A DNA stretch of 64,000 nt, taken from contig CANMUS010000004.1 of the NCBI GenBank assembly GCA_947501215.1, positions 173,501 to 237,500 of the forward strand, given 5' to 3'. The notes beneath the pieces were generated by a model that saw nothing but the letters and a program-made list of their open reading frames with translations, had not been told where the DNA came from and searched no databases. The DNA is from an uncultured Erythrobacter sp. (GTDB taxonomy: Bacteria > Pseudomonadota > Alphaproteobacteria > Sphingomonadales > Sphingomonadaceae). Positions 35,850-44,124 of the stretch are shown here, one piece after another. A program made the position numbers and the translations under genes. Numbering within the stretch: the first letter of the stretch is position 1; each line of letters begins with the position of its first letter.

Positions 35850-36644
35850 ATGACCACGCTAGCACAACATCTGTCCCGCTTCGGCCTCGCCATGGCGGCC
35901 ATCGGGCTGGCCGCGACGCCGCTTTCGGCGCAGGTCGAGACTATCGACCCCGACAGCGCAATCGACGGCGATCTCGTCGAACAGCCGGGCGACGCGCCGG
36001 TCTATGCCGACGAGCAGGCAGGCGATGCGGTCACCTACACGCAAGCACCCGACGAAGCCGCGCCGGTGGACAGTTACCCTGAGCAGGACAGCTGGTCCGA
36101 ACAGAGTGCCGAGGCTGCCGCCGACGAAGCCGTCGAAACCGCCGCAGTGGACGACAGTTCGACCACTTACCGCGAAGACGATCTGATCGGCGCGGCGGAA
36201 GGCGTTTTCGGCAAGGGCGCCCAAGGTGTCGCCAACATGATCCAGAAGCTTCTCGCCGAACAGGGCGAGCCCAATGCCTATATCGTCGGGCGCGAGGCGG
36301 GCGGAGCCTTCATCGTCGGGGCGCGCTATGGCTCGGGCACGCTGTTCCACAAGGTGGAGGGCGAGCGGCCCGTTTACTGGACCGGCCCGTCGATCGGCTT
36401 CGATGCAGGCGCGAACGCGGGCAGCACCTTCGTGCTCGTCTACAATTTGTGGGACAGCGAGGAGCTGTACGAGCGCTATCCGGCCGGCGAAGGCCAGGCC
36501 TATGTCGTCGGCGGCCTCACGGCGAGCTACATGCGCAAGGGCGATGTCGTGCTGATTCCCATCCGCGTCGGGGCCGGTCTGCGGCTCGGCGTGAACGCGG
36601 GTTACATGAAGTTTTCGAAGAAGCAGCGCTGGCTGCCGTTCTGA
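35850..36644 (+). CDS. DUF1134 secreted protein
   Basis: The 264-residue protein has a signal peptide (FGLAMAAIGLAATPLSAQ), an acidic, low-complexity region (about residues 30-105) and a DUF1134 domain (about 110-264) with AYIVGREAGGAFIVGARYGSGTL and YMRKGDVVLIPIRVGAGLRLG. DUF1134 proteins are EipA/EipB-like periplasmic envelope factors in alphaproteobacteria; the precise role is not known from sequence. GGGAGGG precedes the ATG. Confidence 0.85.
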   Translation: MTTLAQHLSRFGLAMAAIGLAATPLSAQVETIDPDSAIDGDLVEQPGDAPVYADEQAGDAVTYTQAPDEAAPVDSYPEQDSWSEQSAEAAADEAVETAAVDDSSTTYREDDLIGAAEGVFGKGAQGVANMIQKLLAEQGEPNAYIVGREAGGAFIVGARYGSGTLFHKVEGERPVYWTGPSIGFDAGANAGSTFVLVYNLWDSEELYERYPAGEGQAYVVGGLTASYMRKGDVVLIPIRVGAGLRLGVNAGYMKFSKKQRWLPF

Positions 36645-36705
36645 TACTCGGTCGCAGAGGCAAGGAGCCCTTCGGGTCGCGATAGAACAAAACCGAAGAG
36701 CTCCG

Positions 36706-36737
36706 GGGGCCGCAACGGGATTTCCTGTTGCGGCCCC
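36706..36737 (+). terminator. Terminator-like hairpin between DUF1134 and the aminotransferase
   Basis: GGGGCCGCAAC (36706-36716) pairs perfectly with GTTGCGGCCCC (36727-36737), an 11-base stem with a 10-base loop, about 60 bases after the DUF1134 stop. No T-run follows on either strand, so strong intrinsic termination is uncertain, but the stem is very stable. Confidence 0.55.
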
Positions 36738-36762
36738 ACGCATATTTGGCGAAGAGGCGCGC

Positions 36763-37944
36763 ATGCTCGAAAACCTTCAAGCCCAGGCCCCCGACGCGCT
36801 GCTCGCGCTGATCAAGATGCATGCCGAAGACCCGCGGGAGAACAAGATCGACCTCGGCGTCGGCGTCTATCGCACCAACGATGGCGCAACGCCCGTCTTC
36901 CGGTCGATCAAAGAGGCCGAACAGAAGCTCATCGACGAGCAGGACAGCAAGTCCTACCTTGGCCCGGAGGGCGACACCGGCTTCACTGCCGCGCTGATGC
37001 CCTTCATCTTCGGCGAGGACGCGACGATGGGGGGTCGCATCGAAGGCATGCAAACACCCGGCGGCACCGGCGCCGTTCGACTCGCGGTGGCGCTGGCCCA
37101 GCAGGCAGGTGTGACGCGTATCCACATGGGCACGCCGAGCTGGCCCAACCATGCGCAGATCCTGGCCGATGTCGGGATGGACATCGCACCGTTCAATCAT
37201 GCGACGAAAGACGGCAGCGCCGATCTGGATGCAGTGCTGGACGCGATCCGAAACGCCAAGCCGACCGATGCCGTTCTGCTGCACGGCTGCTGTCACAACC
37301 CGACCGGCGTGGATTACACTACCGGGGAGTGGGATAAGATCGCCAGCGCGTTGGCGGACGCCGGTGTGCTGCCGATCCTCGATGTCGCCTATCATGGGCT
37401 CGGCCAGGGCCTGGACGAGGACATCGCCGGCGTTCGCGCAGTACTGGCGGCGGTGCCGGAAGCGCTGATCGCCTATAGCTGCGACAAGAACTTCGGCCTC
37501 TACCGCGACCGGGTCGGCGCCTTCTACATGATGGCGAAAGAGCCGAACCAACTCGACGCCATCGTGTCGAATGCCAATTCGCTGGCGCGCGCGAATTGGT
37601 CCATGCCGCCCGATCACGGCGGCGCGGCGGTACGCCACGTGCTCTGCGACGATACGCTGACCGGTGAATGGCTCGACGAGCTCACCGAAATGCGCGAGCG
37701 GATGCGCCGCGTCCGCGAACGTCTCGCCGCGGCGGACAACGAAGTGCCGGGGCTCAACCTCGCCGCACTCGCCGAGCAGAATGGCCTGTTCGCCATGCTG
37801 CCCCTCACCAAGGATCAGATCGCCAAGCTTCGCGAAGACCACGCCGTCTACATGGCAGGCTCCGGCCGCATCAACGTGGCGGGGCTCCACGCGGGCAATA
37901 CCGACAAGTTCATCGCCGCGCTGGCCGACGTCACGCAGGGCTGA
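36763..37944 (+). CDS. Aromatic/aspartate class I aminotransferase
   Basis: The 393-residue PLP enzyme has the class I signature with the Schiff-base Lys242 in YSCDKNFGLYRDRVG, LHGCCHNPTGVDYT and the C-terminal AGSGRINVAGL. This is the AspC/TyrB branch; TyrB-like aromatic aminotransferase is the usual label in alphaproteobacteria, but aspartate activity cannot be excluded. The next gene starts six bases after its stop. Confidence 0.92.
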   Translation: MLENLQAQAPDALLALIKMHAEDPRENKIDLGVGVYRTNDGATPVFRSIKEAEQKLIDEQDSKSYLGPEGDTGFTAALMPFIFGEDATMGGRIEGMQTPGGTGAVRLAVALAQQAGVTRIHMGTPSWPNHAQILADVGMDIAPFNHATKDGSADLDAVLDAIRNAKPTDAVLLHGCCHNPTGVDYTTGEWDKIASALADAGVLPILDVAYHGLGQGLDEDIAGVRAVLAAVPEALIAYSCDKNFGLYRDRVGAFYMMAKEPNQLDAIVSNANSLARANWSMPPDHGGAAVRHVLCDDTLTGEWLDELTEMRERMRRVRERLAAADNEVPGLNLAALAEQNGLFAMLPLTKDQIAKLREDHAVYMAGSGRINVAGLHAGNTDKFIAALADVTQG

Positions 37945-37950
37945 CCGACA

Positions 37951-38490
37951 GTGGACCGCCAGCCGATCCTCGAAACCGAGCGGCTGGTGCTGAGGCCGCT
38001 GAGCGAGGACGATCGCGAGGCTCTCTACGAGATCGCCTCCGACCCGATGGTCTGGGAACAGCACCCGATCCATGATCGCTGGCGGCGCGAGGTCTTCGAT
38101 GCGTTCTTCGACGAGGGCCTGGCGAGCGGTGGTGCGCTGGCTGTCGTGGATAAAGCGAAGGATCGCATCGTCGGCTCGACCCGCTACGACAAATACGACC
38201 CGGAAGAAGGCGGCGTGGTCGAGATCGGCTGGACCTTCCTCGAGCGGCGCTGCTGGGGGAAAGGCATTAATCGCGAGATGAAGCTCGCCATGCTGGAGCA
38301 CGCCTTCGAGCAAGTCGCGCTGGTCGAGTTCCGCGTCGGCGACACCAATTACCGCTCGCGCAATGCGCTGGAGGCGATCGGGGCCGAGCGCACCGACCGT
38401 TACGAATTGGAGCGTTATCAGGGCAAGCGCGTGGTGCACCTCATTTACGAGATCACACGCGAGGCGTTCGAGGCCGGGCCGCTAGCCTGA
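37951..38490 (+). CDS. GNAT-family N-acetyltransferase (RimJ/RimL-like)
   Basis: The 179-residue protein has LETERLVLRPLSEDDREALYEIASDP, a GNAT opening, then VEIGWTFLERRCWGKGINREMKLAMLEHAF, where RxxGxG-type residues bind acetyl-CoA. The start codon is GTG at 37951. It follows the aminotransferase by six bases. The acceptor substrate is unknown. Confidence 0.88.
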   Translation: MDRQPILETERLVLRPLSEDDREALYEIASDPMVWEQHPIHDRWRREVFDAFFDEGLASGGALAVVDKAKDRIVGSTRYDKYDPEEGGVVEIGWTFLERRCWGKGINREMKLAMLEHAFEQVALVEFRVGDTNYRSRNALEAIGAERTDRYELERYQGKRVVHLIYEITREAFEAGPLA

Positions 38491-38501
38491 CACTTCGGGT
38501 A

Positions 38502-39119
38502 TTACCCCGCCAGCGCCTGCATCCGCTTGAGATAGCGTGCCAGCACATCGATTTCGAGATTGACGCGGTCGCCTTCGCTCAGCGCGCCGAGTGTCGTCAC
38601 CTCACCGGTGTGCGGGATGATGTTTACAGCGAAATCGCATGTACCATCGGTGCGGTCGCGGACATCGTTCACGGTGAGCGAAACTCCATCGATCGTGATC
38701 GAACCCTTGGGCGCGACGAAGGGCGCGAGCTCGCGGCTGATACGGATCGCGATCTTGCGTGACCCGCCCACATCCTCCGCCAGCATGACCTGGCCCACCG
38801 AATCGACATGGCCGGTCACCAGATGCCCGCCGAGTTCGTCGCCGAGCTTGAGCGCAGGTTCGAGATTGAGCTTCGCACCACGATCCCACATGCCCTGCTT
38901 CGTTCGGCTGACGGTTTCACCCGACACATCGAACGTTACGCGCGCATCGCCGGCCTCGCCGCCCAGGGCGACCACCGTCAGGCAGACGCCCGAACAGGCG
39001 ATGGACGCGCCGATATCGATCGCCTCCGGATCGAACGGGCAGCCGACCACGACGCGCAAATCGCCGCGCTGCTCGGTGCTTTCGATGGTGCCGATGGCGG
39101 TCACGATACCGGTGAACAT
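38502..39119 (-). CDS. ribE: Riboflavin synthase alpha subunit
   Basis: Riboflavin synthase dismutates two lumazines to riboflavin plus a pyrimidine. The 205-residue protein has the duplicated barrel: MFTGIVTAIGTI, ASIACSGVCLTVV in the first half, and GHVDSVGQV, GSITIDGVSLTVNDV in the second. The ATG at 39119 is the family's start; the frame reading upstream is antisense to ribD. ribD lies 17 bases upstream, on the same strand. Confidence 0.96.
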   Translation of the reverse strand: MFTGIVTAIGTIESTEQRGDLRVVVGCPFDPEAIDIGASIACSGVCLTVVALGGEAGDARVTFDVSGETVSRTKQGMWDRGAKLNLEPALKLGDELGGHLVTGHVDSVGQVMLAEDVGGSRKIAIRISRELAPFVAPKGSITIDGVSLTVNDVRDRTDGTCDFAVNIIPHTGEVTTLGALSEGDRVNLEIDVLARYLKRMQALAG

Positions 39120-39136
39120 GTGTGCAGTGTCTCCTG

Positions 39137-40111
39137 TCAGCACGTGCGGCTGTAGGCTTGGTAAGTGTCGCTGCCAAGCTGGCGCTGCTCGACAAGCGTC
39201 CAGCGGCCGTGCGCCCTGTCCAGCGATGCGAGGCCGATATCGCCCAGCGCGTGCTTGCCGGAGCCGATCATGATGGGTGCGCGATAGAGCTCTATGCGAT
39301 CGACGAGGTCTTCGGCGATAAAGCTGGCCGAGACCTGTGCGCCGCCCTCGACATAGACATATTGCACGCCGTCCAGCCGGTCGATCTGGCTCGGTGCATT
39401 GATGACCTTGACCCCGTCGGGCGGGATACCGCGCGTCAGCAGGACGCGTTGCAGGCTGCGGTCTTCCAGTCCCGGCAGGCGCACGTCGAGGCGTGGCTTG
39501 TCGGCCCGCCATGTCCCGCCGCCGACCAGGATCGCGTCCGCCAGCGCGCGGCGCGAATGCACGTGCGCGCGTGCCGTTGCGCCGGTGATCCACTGGCTCT
39601 GCCCGTCGGCCAACGCAATGCAGCCGTCGAGCGACGTCGCGAGTTTGAGTGTTACGTGTGGCCGGCCCTTGGTGGCGCGGGTGAGATAGCCCGCAAGGCT
39701 TGTTTCGGCCTCGGGAATGGGAAGGAGGGTGGTGGCGATACCGGCAGATTTCAGTCGAGCGAGGCCCTCGCCAGCGGTACGGGGGTCGGGATCTTCGACA
39801 CCGACCACAACCCGCGCCACACCGGCTTCGATCAGGCGATCGGTACAGGCGGGCCCGCGAGGCGAGCGATGAGCGCAGGGTTCCAGCGTGACATAGGCCG
39901 TCGCATCTCTTGCAGACTCTCCTGCATGGTCGAGCGCCGCAGCCTCGGCGTGCGGTCGGCCGCCTTCCCGCGTCCATCCGCGGCCGACGACGCGCCCGTC
40001 CTTGACGAGAACGCAGCCGACTGCGGGGTTCGGGCGGCTGAGCGGGCGGCCACGCGACGCCAGCCGTGCCGCCGCCGCCAGCCAGCGTGCGTCATTCAGT
40101 TCCGGCTGCAA
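39137..40111 (-). CDS. ribD: Riboflavin biosynthesis bifunctional deaminase-reductase RibD
   Basis: RibD deaminates and reduces the pyrimidine intermediate of riboflavin synthesis. The deaminase zinc site is visible (HAEAAALDHAG and EPCAHRSPRGPACTD) with the opening RPNPAVGCVLV, and the reductase half has HVTLKLATSLDGCIAL and ILVGGGTWRADKP. No ATG is available; a TTG at 40111 (LQPELNDARWLAAAARL) is the best start, giving 324 residues and overlapping the preceding gene by 20 bases. Confidence 0.92.
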   Translation of the reverse strand: MQPELNDARWLAAAARLASRGRPLSRPNPAVGCVLVKDGRVVGRGWTREGGRPHAEAAALDHAGESARDATAYVTLEPCAHRSPRGPACTDRLIEAGVARVVVGVEDPDPRTAGEGLARLKSAGIATTLLPIPEAETSLAGYLTRATKGRPHVTLKLATSLDGCIALADGQSQWITGATARAHVHSRRALADAILVGGGTWRADKPRLDVRLPGLEDRSLQRVLLTRGIPPDGVKVINAPSQIDRLDGVQYVYVEGGAQVSASFIAEDLVDRIELYRAPIMIGSGKHALGDIGLASLDRAHGRWTLVEQRQLGSDTYQAYSRTC

Positions 40112-40547
40112 CCGTCCCGCCCGCCTGGTAATATTCCCGCTGGCGCGCTTCGGCTTCGGCCGCTTCGCGCGCATTTTCGACTTCGGCCTCGCGCGCCATC
40201 TCATCGACGTCGAGCCCGGTCGCGCGGCCCAAGGTCTTGTAGGCTTCGACCTTGCGCTCCAGCAGTTCGGCGCGCTCGGCTTCGCGCGCTTCCTTGCGTT
40301 GCTGGTTTTCGATGTTGCTAAGACGGATTTCCTCGTCCGTCCGCCCTTCAGCGAAAGTGTTGATGAAGGTCACCTTCGGCGGATCGGGTGGGCGTAGATG
40401 GGATTCCTGCGACAGCGCAAGAAGCGCGCCGGCCGGGATCATCGCCGACAGCAGCAACAGGGTCCAGCGGAAGGGGCGCGGTTCGCGGACATAGTCCCAG
40501 AGGTCGGTGACGCCCGACTTGACGTGGAATCTGCTCTTCAATCGCAT
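40092..40547 (-). CDS. Single-pass membrane protein of unknown function
   Basis: The 151-residue product has a basic N-terminus, one hydrophobic helix (WTLLLLSAMIPAGALLALS) at about residues 30-48 and then a long charged, Glu/Arg-rich region likely to form a coiled coil (NIENQQRKEAREAERAELLERK). No domain is recognised. The gene overlaps the ribD start and is probably co-transcribed with ribD-ribE. Confidence 0.7.
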   Translation of the reverse strand: MRLKSRFHVKSGVTDLWDYVREPRPFRWTLLLLSAMIPAGALLALSQESHLRPPDPPKVTFINTFAEGRTDEEIRLSNIENQQRKEAREAERAELLERKVEAYKTLGRATGLDVDEMAREAEVENAREAAEAEARQREYYQAGGTVAAGTE

Positions 40548-40588
40548 GCGGCCAAGATAGGCATGTTTGCTGAACCTTGCCAGTACAC

Positions 40589-41311
40589 TCAGCCGAAGGC
40601 GGCGTAGAGCGTGCGTCCGTGCTGGCTGAGCCAGTAGTTCGCGTGCTCGATATCCCCTTCGAACAGATCGCCCAGTAGCGCGTGGAAGGCGGGCGAATGG
40701 TCGAAGTGGACGAGATGCGCGACCTCGTGCGCGACGACGGAACGCCGAACGAAATCGGGCGCTTGCACGAGCCGCCAGTTGAGGCGCAGCACGCCCTCGC
40801 TCGAACAGCTGCCCCAGCGCCGCTTGGCGCGGGTCAAGCGCACGTCGGCGACAGGAAGATCGGCACGGCTGCAATAGTCCTGCGCGTCTTGGGCGAACAG
40901 GCGCTGCGCCTCGGCTTCCAGCCAGCGTTGCAGTCTTTTCGTCAGCGTTTCGTTCGGCCCGCCAACACGAACGCCGGTCGTGTCGAGCACGGGTTTGCGA
41001 GGGAAGTCGGCGGACCATTCGATCCGCACCTCATGGCCGCAATAAGTGAGCGTGCCTTCGCCGAGGGGATCGCGCCGCTCGGGAACCTTGGCAAGCTGCT
41101 CGCCCAGCCAGTCGGCGCGCGCGTGGGCGAAGGCCAGGGCTTCCACGCTACGGCACCAGTGCGGCAGGGTGATCCGCACCGCGCTGCCGTCGGGGGCGAG
41201 GCGCAGGGTCAGGCGCTTGGCACGCCGATTGCGATTGAGTTCGATCGGCAGGACGCGCCCGGCAATCTCGATTTCCGGCTCCAGCGCTTCGCGACGAAGC
41301 CAGTCGATCAC
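40589..41311 (-). CDS. YgjP-type zinc metallopeptidase (DUF45/M48-like)
   Basis: The 240-residue protein has the zinc-binding HEVAHLVHFDHSPAFHALL (HExxH plus a downstream histidine) and the WGSCSSEGVLRLNWRLV segment typical of the DUF45/YgjP group. No membrane segment or signal is apparent, so it probably acts in the cytoplasm. The stop overlaps the YcgN gene's start region by four bases. The substrate is unknown. Confidence 0.9.
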   Translation of the reverse strand: MIDWLRREALEPEIEIAGRVLPIELNRNRRAKRLTLRLAPDGSAVRITLPHWCRSVEALAFAHARADWLGEQLAKVPERRDPLGEGTLTYCGHEVRIEWSADFPRKPVLDTTGVRVGGPNETLTKRLQRWLEAEAQRLFAQDAQDYCSRADLPVADVRLTRAKRRWGSCSSEGVLRLNWRLVQAPDFVRRSVVAHEVAHLVHFDHSPAFHALLGDLFEGDIEHANYWLSQHGRTLYAAFG

Positions 41312-41769
41312 GCCGCCTGGTCCTCGTCCTCATCGCCCCAATCGACGACGTGGTGTTCGAGCGGCCCAGCCTCGGTTTCCGAAATCACACGACCGGCCAC
41401 CGACACACCGGCGCGCACCACGTCCTCGCGGTCGCCGCTGATGAGATAGTGCCATGGCCGCAGCGGCTGCCCTTCGGCACGCAGGCGATAGGCGCAGGTC
41501 GGCGGCAGCCATTCCACCTTGTCGACGATCCTCAACGTAAGCTGCAGGCAGTCCGGCACGAAGGCCTTGCGCCGCTTGTAGTCCGTGCAGCGCGCGCTTT
41601 GGCAGTCGAGCAGCTTGCAGGCGACATTGGTATGCTCGATCTCGCCTGTGTCTTCATACTCGACCTTGTGAAGGCAGCAGCGTCCGCAGCCATCGCACAG
41701 GGCCTCCCACTCGGCCTGGTCGAGCTCGGCCAGCGGCCGTTCCCAGAACCGGTCTCTCAGCGCACCCAT
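41308..41769 (-). CDS. YcgN-family cysteine cluster protein
   Basis: The 153-residue protein carries the cysteine cluster CDGCGRCC near residues 25-32 and more cysteines in ACKLLDCQSARCTDY, with WHYLISGDREDV in the C-terminal part. These cysteines are conserved in the UPF0260/YcgN group and probably bind a metal or Fe-S centre. It overlaps the SCO gene by 13 bases. The cellular role is unknown. Confidence 0.9.
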   Translation of the reverse strand: MGALRDRFWERPLAELDQAEWEALCDGCGRCCLHKVEYEDTGEIEHTNVACKLLDCQSARCTDYKRRKAFVPDCLQLTLRIVDKVEWLPPTCAYRLRAEGQPLRPWHYLISGDREDVVRAGVSVAGRVISETEAGPLEHHVVDWGDEDEDQAA

Positions 41770-42365
41770 TTGTCCAGTTCCGCGGCGACCGCCTCGGCTC
41801 CTTCGTCGGTCGGTAGCGTCGCGAGCGGTTCTCCGTCCGGTCCGAAGAGCAGCGTGACATTGGTGTGGTTGACCAGATAACCGCCGGCCTCGGTTTCCTC
41901 GCCCTTGGAGAAGCTGGCGGCGAATTGCTGCGCGACGCTCGTCAGGGTTTCCTCGTCACCGGTGACCCCGATCAGGCGCGGATGGAAATTGTCGGTGAAT
42001 TCGGTCAGCACCTCGGGCGTGTCGCGTGCCGTATCGACGCCGACGAACAGCGGCTGGATCTGCGCGGCGCGCTCCGGGTCCTGCTCTTCGAACAGCTTGA
42101 GGCCTGCCATGGCGCGCTGCACATCGACCGGGCAGACGTCCGGGCAATAGGTGTAGCCGAAGTAGATCGTGCGGTACTGCCCGTCGAAATCGCTCCAGCT
42201 GACAGGCTCGCCGCTCTCGCCTGTGAGGGTGAAATCGCCCCCGATGCTCGCACCCTGCAGCGGGGGTGGTTCCGCCGGAGCGCTACTGTCGGAGGAGCAT
42301 CCGGCAAGGGCCAGGGCGATAGCGATAGATAGGGGATTGCGAGCAAGCATGGCATCGCGGTTCAT
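41757..42365 (-). CDS. SCO1/SenC-family copper/thioredoxin-like protein
   Basis: The 202-residue protein has the copper-binding CPDVC (Cys74, Cys78) in FGYTYCPDVCP and the distal His in YLVNHTNVTLL, on a thioredoxin-like fold. The N-terminal ALAGC lipobox (Cys23) suggests membrane anchoring in the periplasm. SCO proteins insert copper into the CuA centre of cytochrome c oxidase or act as thiol oxidoreductases. No oxidase gene is adjacent. Confidence 0.92.
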   Translation of the reverse strand: MNRDAMLARNPLSIAIALALAGCSSDSSAPAEPPPLQGASIGGDFTLTGESGEPVSWSDFDGQYRTIYFGYTYCPDVCPVDVQRAMAGLKLFEEQDPERAAQIQPLFVGVDTARDTPEVLTEFTDNFHPRLIGVTGDEETLTSVAQQFAASFSKGEETEAGGYLVNHTNVTLLFGPDGEPLATLPTDEGAEAVAAELDKWVR

Positions 42366-42438
42366 GGTCTGCTAATTGCCTCTGTTCAAGAGACGACCCC
42401 GCATTCGCATGCGGAAAAATTCAGGGGTAGACGACGAG

Positions 42439-43041
42439 ATGAAACGGATTGTTCACGCGATCCTGGGCGCGGCGGCGCTGGCGATGGTGGCGGCGCCGGC
42501 GCACGCCCAGCGCAAACGCGAAGGGTACGAGTTCCTCGAAGCGGTCAAGGATCGCGACGGTGGGAAGGTGAACGAGCTGCTCGCGCAGCCCGGCAATGTG
42601 CTGGTCAATTCGCGGGACATCACCAGCGGCGAGACGGCCCTGCACATCGCCGCGCAGCGCCGCGATGCGGTGTGGATCAAGTTTCTCCTCGGCAAGGGTG
42701 CCAATCCCAATCTCGAAACACGCGACGGCGAATCGCCGCTGGAAGTGGCCGTGCAGATCGGTTCGCTGGAAGCGGTCGAAGCACTGCTGGACGGCGGGGC
42801 ATCGGCAAATGTCACGAACGCTGCCGGCGAAACGCCGCTCATTTCTGCCGTCCATCGCCGCGATGTGGAAATGATCCGCCTGCTTGTCGACAAGGGGGCG
42901 GACCCATTGCGCACCGATAGCTCGGGCCGCACCGCGCGGGATTATGCCGAACTCCTCGGCGGACGATCGCAGGTGCTGGCTGCACTCGACGCAGCGATTG
43001 CGGAAAAGGGAAAGGCAGCGCCGGTCTATGGCCCCAACTGA
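42439..43041 (+). CDS. Secreted ankyrin-repeat protein
   Basis: The 200-residue product has a signal peptide (IVHAILGAAALAMVAAPAHAQ) and about four ankyrin repeats between residues 60 and 185, for example GETALHIAAQRRDAVWIKFLL, GESPLEVAVQIGSLEAVEALL and GETPLISAVHRRDVEMIRLLV. It is a periplasmic or exported protein-binding module of unknown partner. The 3' end overlaps COQ9 by 14 bases. Confidence 0.88.
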   Translation: MKRIVHAILGAAALAMVAAPAHAQRKREGYEFLEAVKDRDGGKVNELLAQPGNVLVNSRDITSGETALHIAAQRRDAVWIKFLLGKGANPNLETRDGESPLEVAVQIGSLEAVEALLDGGASANVTNAAGETPLISAVHRRDVEMIRLLVDKGADPLRTDSSGRTARDYAELLGGRSQVLAALDAAIAEKGKAAPVYGPN

Positions 43042-43720
43042 CGCGAGACTCGATGAAGAGCTGCTGGTCGAGGACCTGACGCTCGACGAGCTGCGGCTGG
43101 CGCTGGCGCCCGGTATCGCCGATGCGGCGGTGTTCGATGGCTGGACCGATGCCGCGCTGGAGATGGCGGCGGACCAGCTGGGCGCCGATCGCGATGTGGC
43201 CCGGCTCGCCTTCAAGGACCAGGGCGCGATGGGCATGATCCGCGCATGGATCGAGACGATCGATCGGCAGATGATGCTCGACATGCCGGCGGGAAAGCTG
43301 GCCGAGATGAAAATCCGCGAACGCATCCGTAGCCTGGTGCAGTACCGGCTCGACGCCGTGCTGGGCTTGGAGGAATCGCTGCGCCGCGCGCTGGCAATCA
43401 TGGCCATGCCGCAGAATGTGCCGACCGCGCTGAAGACCGGCTGGAACAGCGCCGATATAATGTGGCGGCTCGCGGGCGACACTGCGACCGATTACAACCA
43501 CTATACCAAGCGTGCCATCCTCGCCTCGATCTACGGTGCGACGCTGGCCGTTTTCGTCGAGGACGAGAGCGAGAACAAGGCCGAGAGCCGCGCATTCCTG
43601 GAGCGCCGGATCGACGGCGTCATGAAGTTCGAGAAGGTGAAGGCCAAGTGGCTCAACCCGAATCGCGCGAGCTTTAGCGTAACGCGGTTCCTAGGCCGGC
43701 TGCGCTACCCTGCGCGCTAA
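43028..43720 (+). CDS. COQ9-family ubiquinone biosynthesis protein
   Basis: The 230-residue protein matches COQ9: a helical N-terminal TetR-like fold region and the lipid-binding C-terminal AMPQNVPTALKTGWNSADIMWRLAGDTATDYNHYTKRA. COQ9 supports the hydroxylation step of ubiquinone synthesis by presenting the lipid intermediate to COQ7. The ATG at 43028 overlaps the ankyrin gene; the frame continues upstream without a better start. Confidence 0.9.
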   Translation: MAPTDARLDEELLVEDLTLDELRLALAPGIADAAVFDGWTDAALEMAADQLGADRDVARLAFKDQGAMGMIRAWIETIDRQMMLDMPAGKLAEMKIRERIRSLVQYRLDAVLGLEESLRRALAIMAMPQNVPTALKTGWNSADIMWRLAGDTATDYNHYTKRAILASIYGATLAVFVEDESENKAESRAFLERRIDGVMKFEKVKAKWLNPNRASFSVTRFLGRLRYPAR

Positions 43721-43722
43721 AT

Positions 43723-43742
43723 CCGGGCCGGCGGAGGCCCGG
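43723..43742 (+). terminator. Short hairpin after COQ9
   Basis: CCGGGCC (43723-43729) pairs with GGCCCGG (43736-43742), loop GGCGGA, right after the COQ9 stop. There is no T-run. It is followed by two further stable hairpins (43769-43784 and 43798-43819), so the whole spacer is unusually structured. Confidence 0.45.
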
Positions 43743-43830
43743 CAAGAGCGACCGCTCGCCCGCAGCGGGTGCAGCTTGCTGCACGTTTAGCGAAGGACGC
43801 AGCCGCGGGTGCGGCTGCGCAAGACGAGCG

Positions 43831-43858
43831 CCCGCTATTGATAATCGGTTGCAACAAG
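43831..43858. promoter_or_regulatory. Possible iron-responsive site upstream of feoA
   Basis: The AT-rich sequence TATTGATAATCGGTTGCAAC, beginning at 43836 and lying 27-50 bases before feoA, contains GATAAT, the half-site of Fur-type boxes, and a TTG..CAA symmetry. The match to a full Fur palindrome is poor. Ferrous iron transport genes are usually iron-repressed, which makes the location meaningful. Confidence 0.3.
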
Positions 43859-43884
43859 CGCGCGATTCTGACAGGGCGCTGCGC

Positions 43885-44124
43885 ATGACCCTCGACGCGT
43901 TCGATCATGAGAAATCCGCGCGCATTACCGCGGTGGACTGGGCTGCACTGGCCGAGGACGAAGGCAAGCGCCTTAAAGCTCTTGGCGTGGACGAGGGCGC
44001 GGAAGTCTCCGTAATCCATCGCGGCGTCTTCGGTACGCGCGACCCGCTGGCGATCCGTATCGGCCGCATGACCATCGCACTGCGCCGCGCGCACGCCCTC
44101 GCCATCGAGGTGGAGCCCGTATGA
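43885..44124 (+). CDS. feoA: FeoA-family protein of the ferrous iron transporter
   Basis: FeoA is a small cytoplasmic SH3-like partner of FeoB. The 79-residue product has the family elements RLKALGVDEGAEVSVIHRG and DPLAIRIGRMTIALRRAHA. The ATG at 43885 gives the expected size; the longer frame from TTG at 43849 would overlap the possible regulatory site. The stop overlaps feoB by ATGA. Confidence 0.93.
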   Translation: MTLDAFDHEKSARITAVDWAALAEDEGKRLKALGVDEGAEVSVIHRGVFGTRDPLAIRIGRMTIALRRAHALAIEVEPV

